This document shows positions 60,345 to 64,000 of a DNA stretch of 64,000 nucleotides, one piece after another. Source of the DNA: UBA9659 sp965208605 (GTDB lineage: Bacteria > Pseudomonadota > Gammaproteobacteria > Pseudomonadales > Azotimanducaceae). The notes beneath the pieces were generated by a model, which saw only the letters and a list, made by a program, of their open reading frames with translations, had not been told where the DNA came from and did not search any database. Position numbers and translations under genes: made by a program. The stretch covers positions 2,294,001-2,358,000 of the forward strand of contig OZ242345.1 in the NCBI GenBank assembly GCA_965208605.1, in the 5' to 3' direction. Within the stretch, counting starts at the first letter, position 1; each line of letters begins with the position of its first letter.

Positions 60345-61939
60345 ACGAACTTCCGTCTCTGTTTTAGTGCGCGCAAATCAATACACTCACCCAGAGCAAC
60401 ACTCTCACGGGCTGAACGCTTTATAGTAGCCCGGTCCACTTTGTTTGAACCGGTTAATGGTAAGGAGTCAACCAACTGGATGTAACCAGGCACCTTAAAA
60501 TATGCAATTGAATCCATAGCAGCATCAAATATCTGTCTCACGAGCTCCTGCTGACCGGACCCTTGGCTAGTCGTAACAATGAAAGCAAATACCTCATCAC
60601 CTCGCATTTCATCTGGCACAGCCGTAACCGCACAATTATCAACCAGAGTGTTTTTCAACAGTGCTGCTTCAACTTCTATTGCCGCAATGTTTTCGCCACT
60701 ACGGCGAATTACATTTTTGGAACGATCAACAAAGTAAAGCGAACCGTCATCGCCTTCATGGATAATATCGCCCGTATGCCACCATCCGTTCTGCCAACCA
60801 GTCTCTGTTGCTACTGTGTCCTTGTAGTAGGCCGAAAAATAACCAGCGCGCGGGTTGTCGCCCTTTGCCCGAACGAGTAGTTCGCCATCTTGCCCGGTGG
60901 AAACACGGTTGCCATCAGCATCAACGATGCAGTATTCCATCGTATCTATTGGCTTTCCTATACACCGCTTGCCGAGGTGCCGAGGCTCCTTGTTAGCGAC
61001 AATCATGCCGCCCCCACCTGACTCGGTCATCGCCCAGGCTTCTATCAATGGAAACCCAAAACGCTCTTCAAATACTTTCTGGTGTCTCGGGTCGGACCCC
61101 GCCCCAAAGCCGAATCGAATTTGCCCAGCAAGGCCCTGCTCAGCCGGCTCCATGGTCAGCAGTATCGCAGGCATTACGCCAAGGTAATGAATCACCGTTG
61201 CCCGCTCCTCATGTACTGTCTCCCACCAAGTGGATGGATGAAACCGATCAAGTTGGATAACACACCCGCCGCACATCAGCATTGCCATGAATGATGTCAC
61301 CAACGCATTCATATGGTAGGGCGGCAGTGGTGTTGCAAGTCTGTCGTTTTCATCGATCCTACAGATGCCGCCGAGTTTGTTGTATTCCCGACCCATCGTC
61401 AGAAAGTACTCATTCGAAAGTATGCAACCTTTCGGTTGGCCAGTCGTCCCAGAGGTATACAGCAACGCCGCTTCGGTTTCGGCATTACCTAACACAGGGA
61501 TGTCTTCTTGATTTCCGTCTATAGCCGGGCCTTCAACGACGCGCACATCCTCCAGCATCGCCGAGATTGAGTGGAATCTTTCAATGTGCTCCGGAGCACC
61601 GGTTAATAGAACGGCATCGCTATGCGCGACAACGTAGCTGACCTCCTGATTAGCACCCATCATGTTTAATGGGACGATGCTTGCTCCCAGAGAATTGAGT
61701 GCCAGCAAGTGAAGATACACGTCTAAGCGATTGTCGAAAGCCACCGCTACGCGTTGACCCGGTTGTACAGCCAACCTAGTGTATCCCACCCTCAGTTTCG
61801 CTACTGCTTCGGCTGCTGCTTTATATGTGAATTCAACAGCACCTGGCGCGTAGTCACACCTGCTGCCTACCGGAGCGCGTAGAAAGGGTCGCTCAGGAAA
61901 CCGTGCGACAGTCTCGACAAATGCACTGAATACCGTCAT
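60341..61939 (-). CDS. acyl-CoA synthetase (AMP-forming)
   Basis: 532 residues of the ANL superfamily. ATP motif LLYTSGTTGQPKG (about 160-172), YHMNALVTSF, GAGSDPRHQKVFEERFG, the TGDIIHEGDDGSLYFVDRSKNVIRRSGENI hinge, and catalytic Lys in LTGSNKVDRATI. It would activate a carboxylic acid as CoA thioester, the probable entry step of the cluster. First gene of the overlapping set (60341-57907). Confidence 0.93.
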   Translation of the reverse strand: MTVFSAFVETVARFPERPFLRAPVGSRCDYAPGAVEFTYKAAAEAVAKLRVGYTRLAVQPGQRVAVAFDNRLDVYLHLLALNSLGASIVPLNMMGANQEVSYVVAHSDAVLLTGAPEHIERFHSISAMLEDVRVVEGPAIDGNQEDIPVLGNAETEAALLYTSGTTGQPKGCILSNEYFLTMGREYNKLGGICRIDENDRLATPLPPYHMNALVTSFMAMLMCGGCVIQLDRFHPSTWWETVHEERATVIHYLGVMPAILLTMEPAEQGLAGQIRFGFGAGSDPRHQKVFEERFGFPLIEAWAMTESGGGGMIVANKEPRHLGKRCIGKPIDTMEYCIVDADGNRVSTGQDGELLVRAKGDNPRAGYFSAYYKDTVATETGWQNGWWHTGDIIHEGDDGSLYFVDRSKNVIRRSGENIAAIEVEAALLKNTLVDNCAVTAVPDEMRGDEVFAFIVTTSQGSGQQELVRQIFDAAMDSIAYFKVPGYIQLVDSLPLTGSNKVDRATIKRSARESVALGECIDLRALKQRRKFV

Positions 61940-62056
61940 CTAGTGTATGCCCCGAATGTTATGACAACCGGACAAGAAGCAAATTTAGATTGATGTTCAC
62001 ACCTCGACATACAAGGCCGAAACTCACCTATCCTGACCATTGGGCAACGGATAATA

Positions 62057-62590
62057 TTACAAATCCAGTTTGCTCATATTCATCTCTACCAGCTTGCGAG
62101 TGCGGCGTAGCGAACTGACCAAATCCTGAATTTGCAATTCACTCTGGCCCGACATGAGGCTACATATTATATGGTTATAATCAGCATGCATTTTATCCCA
62201 TAGCCTAATGCCCTTGGCAGAAACCCTCACCGACTGAACACGTCGGTCTTTTTTTGATGTCTTCTTCAAAACCAGCTTTCCCTGCTCAAGCCGTCGCACT
62301 ACGCCAGTGATATTTCCTTGTGTCACCATCAGGAGTGTCGCGAGGTCACCCATCGTCAGACCAGTAGGATGCATGGCAAGCGCAGTTAAAACATCGTAGC
62401 GCGGCAAGCTTGAATTATATTTTTGAGCGAAATGACGCATAAGAACTCGTTCAATACTTGAAAAACATCGCACAAGAACCAACCAAGCCATGCCGTGATG
62501 ATCATCATCAGGCAAGGCCTCCAGCATTGATTCGTAGAGGTTTTGTTTTAGCATATTAGAACCCGTAGCAGTTGGATTCATCATTTGCAA
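62057..62590 (-). CDS. MarR-family transcriptional regulator
   Basis: About 177 residues with the MarR winged helix: LPRYDVLTALAMHPTGLTMGDLATLLMVTQGNITGVVRRLEQGKLVLKKTSKKDRRVQSVRVSAKG. Likely represses the acyl-CoA ligase operon that starts 118 bp downstream, with a CoA thioester or acid as inducer, as in many aromatic-acid pathways. The start may be 62590 or an internal Met at 62554 (MLKQNLYESML). Confidence 0.9.
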   Translation of the reverse strand: MQMMNPTATGSNMLKQNLYESMLEALPDDDHHGMAWLVLVRCFSSIERVLMRHFAQKYNSSLPRYDVLTALAMHPTGLTMGDLATLLMVTQGNITGVVRRLEQGKLVLKKTSKKDRRVQSVRVSAKGIRLWDKMHADYNHIICSLMSGQSELQIQDLVSSLRRTRKLVEMNMSKLDL

Positions 62591-62660
62591 ACTGCCAATT
62601 TCAATGCTGTAAATTCATGCATATCTTCTTTACCTTTCCATCGAACTGCCAGCTTCCGCT

Positions 62661-63782
62661 TTAGGCATTCATGTATTCTTTCAACACCTCAATAACAGCC
62701 TCATTCTCCGCATCCTTGCCCACTGTCAAGCGAAGAAATCTATTGTCGCTTACCGGCCGAGGAATAATTCCTTTGGCGAGTAAAAAATCACTTGCTTCGT
62801 TGGCAGATTTCCCGGTGATATTTTCAAAGTGCATCAAATAGAAATTTGTCACACTGGGCACAACGTATATCCCTTCAGCACTAAGCTCCCTTTGAAGCCG
62901 TATCTGCCATTGAGTATTGTGTTTGACAACTTTTTCAATGTGGGTGAAATCTTGAACCGCCGCCTCCGCTGCCGCAAGTGCCTCGATACTGGTATTAAAC
63001 GGTGTCCTGAGGCGATTCATAATTTCAATGATCGCTTCTTGTCCGTATACCCATCCAATGCGGAGACCTGCCAGACCATAGGCTTTTGAAAAGGTTCTAG
63101 TCATTACCACATTGCTGGAATCTTCAACCCAACGCGCACCTGCATTGTAGTCCGAATGTTCAACATACTCAGCATAGGCACCATCAAGAATTATTACAAT
63201 GTTGTTGGGTACAGCGGTGATCAAACGGTCAATTTCATCAATAGTATTGTAAGTGCCGGTTGGGTTGTTAGGGTTCGCGAGCGCGATCAATTTTGTCTTC
63301 GGCGTAATGCGCTCAATAAGCGCATCAATACTTGTGCGGAATTCTTCTTCTGGGGCCAACACAATACTCGCACCCTGCGCCTTGCCATAGATTGAACACA
63401 TAACGAAATGATTTTCGGAGAGCAAGACTTCGTCGTCCTTACCTACAAAGCAACGAGTGATTAATCCGATCAGTTCTTCTGAGCCATTACCACAAACAAT
63501 TCGACTTGCTTCTAAGTGGTAGACCTGTGCGATCGCTGCCCTCAAGCTCGTCTGAAAACCATCAGGATAACGATGCAATTCATTGGCAATAGCATGATAG
63601 GCGGCAACTGCGGCAGGACTCGGTCCAAAGCACCCTTCGTTGCTTGAGAGCTTTATGGCATTTGGTCTACCCTTGACGCTACTCTGACCTTGTTGGTACG
63701 GCGAAATCGCTTGATACTGCGGTAGCGGCGTCGGTGCATTGTCCCGGCGCGATGGCGGTGTTGCACGAGGTAAAGATGGCAT
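62661..63782 (-). CDS. hisC: histidinol-phosphate aminotransferase-like PLP enzyme
   Basis: 373 residues, aminotransferase class I/II of HisC type. IKLSSNEGCFGPSPAAVAAY, GNGSEELIGLITR, LANPNNPTGTYN, PLP lysine in TRTFSKAYGLAGLRIGW, and C-terminal NRFLRLTVGKDAENE. May act in histidine or aromatic amino acid synthesis; standing alone upstream of a MarR gene, its role is not fixed. Confidence 0.9.
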   Translation of the reverse strand: MPSLPRATPPSRRDNAPTPLPQYQAISPYQQGQSSVKGRPNAIKLSSNEGCFGPSPAAVAAYHAIANELHRYPDGFQTSLRAAIAQVYHLEASRIVCGNGSEELIGLITRCFVGKDDEVLLSENHFVMCSIYGKAQGASIVLAPEEEFRTSIDALIERITPKTKLIALANPNNPTGTYNTIDEIDRLITAVPNNIVIILDGAYAEYVEHSDYNAGARWVEDSSNVVMTRTFSKAYGLAGLRIGWVYGQEAIIEIMNRLRTPFNTSIEALAAAEAAVQDFTHIEKVVKHNTQWQIRLQRELSAEGIYVVPSVTNFYLMHFENITGKSANEASDFLLAKGIIPRPVSDNRFLRLTVGKDAENEAVIEVLKEYMNA

Positions 63783-64000
63783 TGAACTTTCCCGTTTTTC
63801 CGATTGAGATTATATTGTTTAAGTATAAACTAATCATGGATGATCTATCCACGACAAGAGTAACGAATTGCTTGTGGGTAGACTCAATAACTGTTCATAT
63901 AAAGTTAGTGCATCTGCTGTTGAAAGTGTTACCGCGAGTGTTGTCTCGAGATGAACACACCAAATATTCAGTGACTGATTATATAACAAAACGCTGTCTC
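63783..64000. other. terminal gap, no gene seen
   Basis: 218 bp upstream of the hisC-like gene, AT-rich, presumably holding its promoter. No clear sites recognised. Confidence 0.5.

Overview
This window looks like the chromosome of a gammaproteobacterium of moderate GC content. The housekeeping genes (ilvE, hldE, waaA, parE, parC, serB) are close to Pseudomonas-type proteins. From memory of the P. aeruginosa map, the order ilvE-waaF-waaC-waaG-waaP-large kinase-carbamoyltransferase, followed further on by hldE, waaA, a DUF1249 gene, parE/parC and serB, mirrors that genome. The dispersed intergenic repeats and the accessory genes are not Pseudomonas-like, so I do not name a genus.

Layout. 1-7002: ilvE and the lipopolysaccharide inner-core genes waaF, waaC, waaG, waaP and a two-domain core kinase. 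7003-23738: a minus-strand defence island that interrupts the core cluster. It holds a type I restriction-modification system (hsdR, hsdS, hsdM), a regulator/nucleotidyltransferase toxin-antitoxin-like pair, a 2156-residue nuclease-STAND ATPase resembling the Avs family, a HEPN-associated RES-domain protein, an hsdM-hsdS chimeric remnant, and one plus-strand gene with its own strong promoter. 23739-25499: the core carbamoyltransferase, where the core cluster resumes. 25500-28283: a second accessory segment of orphan antitoxins (HicB, VapB, DUF1902, DUF2442), DoxX, decayed toxins and an integron-type attC site, bracketed by an 87-bp duplication of the 3' end of the carbamoyltransferase gene. 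28284-36141: lipid A acyltransferase, another core kinase, a methyltransferase, hldE, two redox enzymes and waaA.

36394-42625: DUF1249, parE, parC, serB. 42957-47920: a livKHMGF-type branched-chain amino-acid (or related substrate) ABC transporter on the minus strand. 47990-50468: a diheme cytochrome c lipoprotein paired with a parallel beta-helix lipoprotein. 50500-53890: another scrap-rich accessory stretch with two more HigA-type antitoxins lacking full toxins, a repeat-containing small acidic ORF, palindromes, and fragments of livK and hinT. 53890-63782: a minus-strand catabolic gene set under a MarR-type regulator (acyl-CoA ligase, thiolase-fold protein without the nucleophilic cysteine, DUF35-SDR fusion, cyclase-family hydrolase, SDR, ring-hydroxylating dioxygenase alpha and beta, KDPG-aldolase-like protein), preceded by an hisC-like aminotransferase.

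Recurring themes: (i) a mosaic family of GAATGACGG/palindrome repeats in most long intergenic gaps, including both edges of the defence island; (ii) toxin-antitoxin modules in which the antitoxin is kept while the toxin is truncated or frameshifted; (iii) short in-frame tandem repeats inside otherwise conserved proteins; (iv) partial gene duplications (carbamoyltransferase 3' end, livK 5' region, hsdM 5' end) bordering accessory DNA. No rRNA, tRNA, CRISPR array, integrase or intact insertion sequence was seen.
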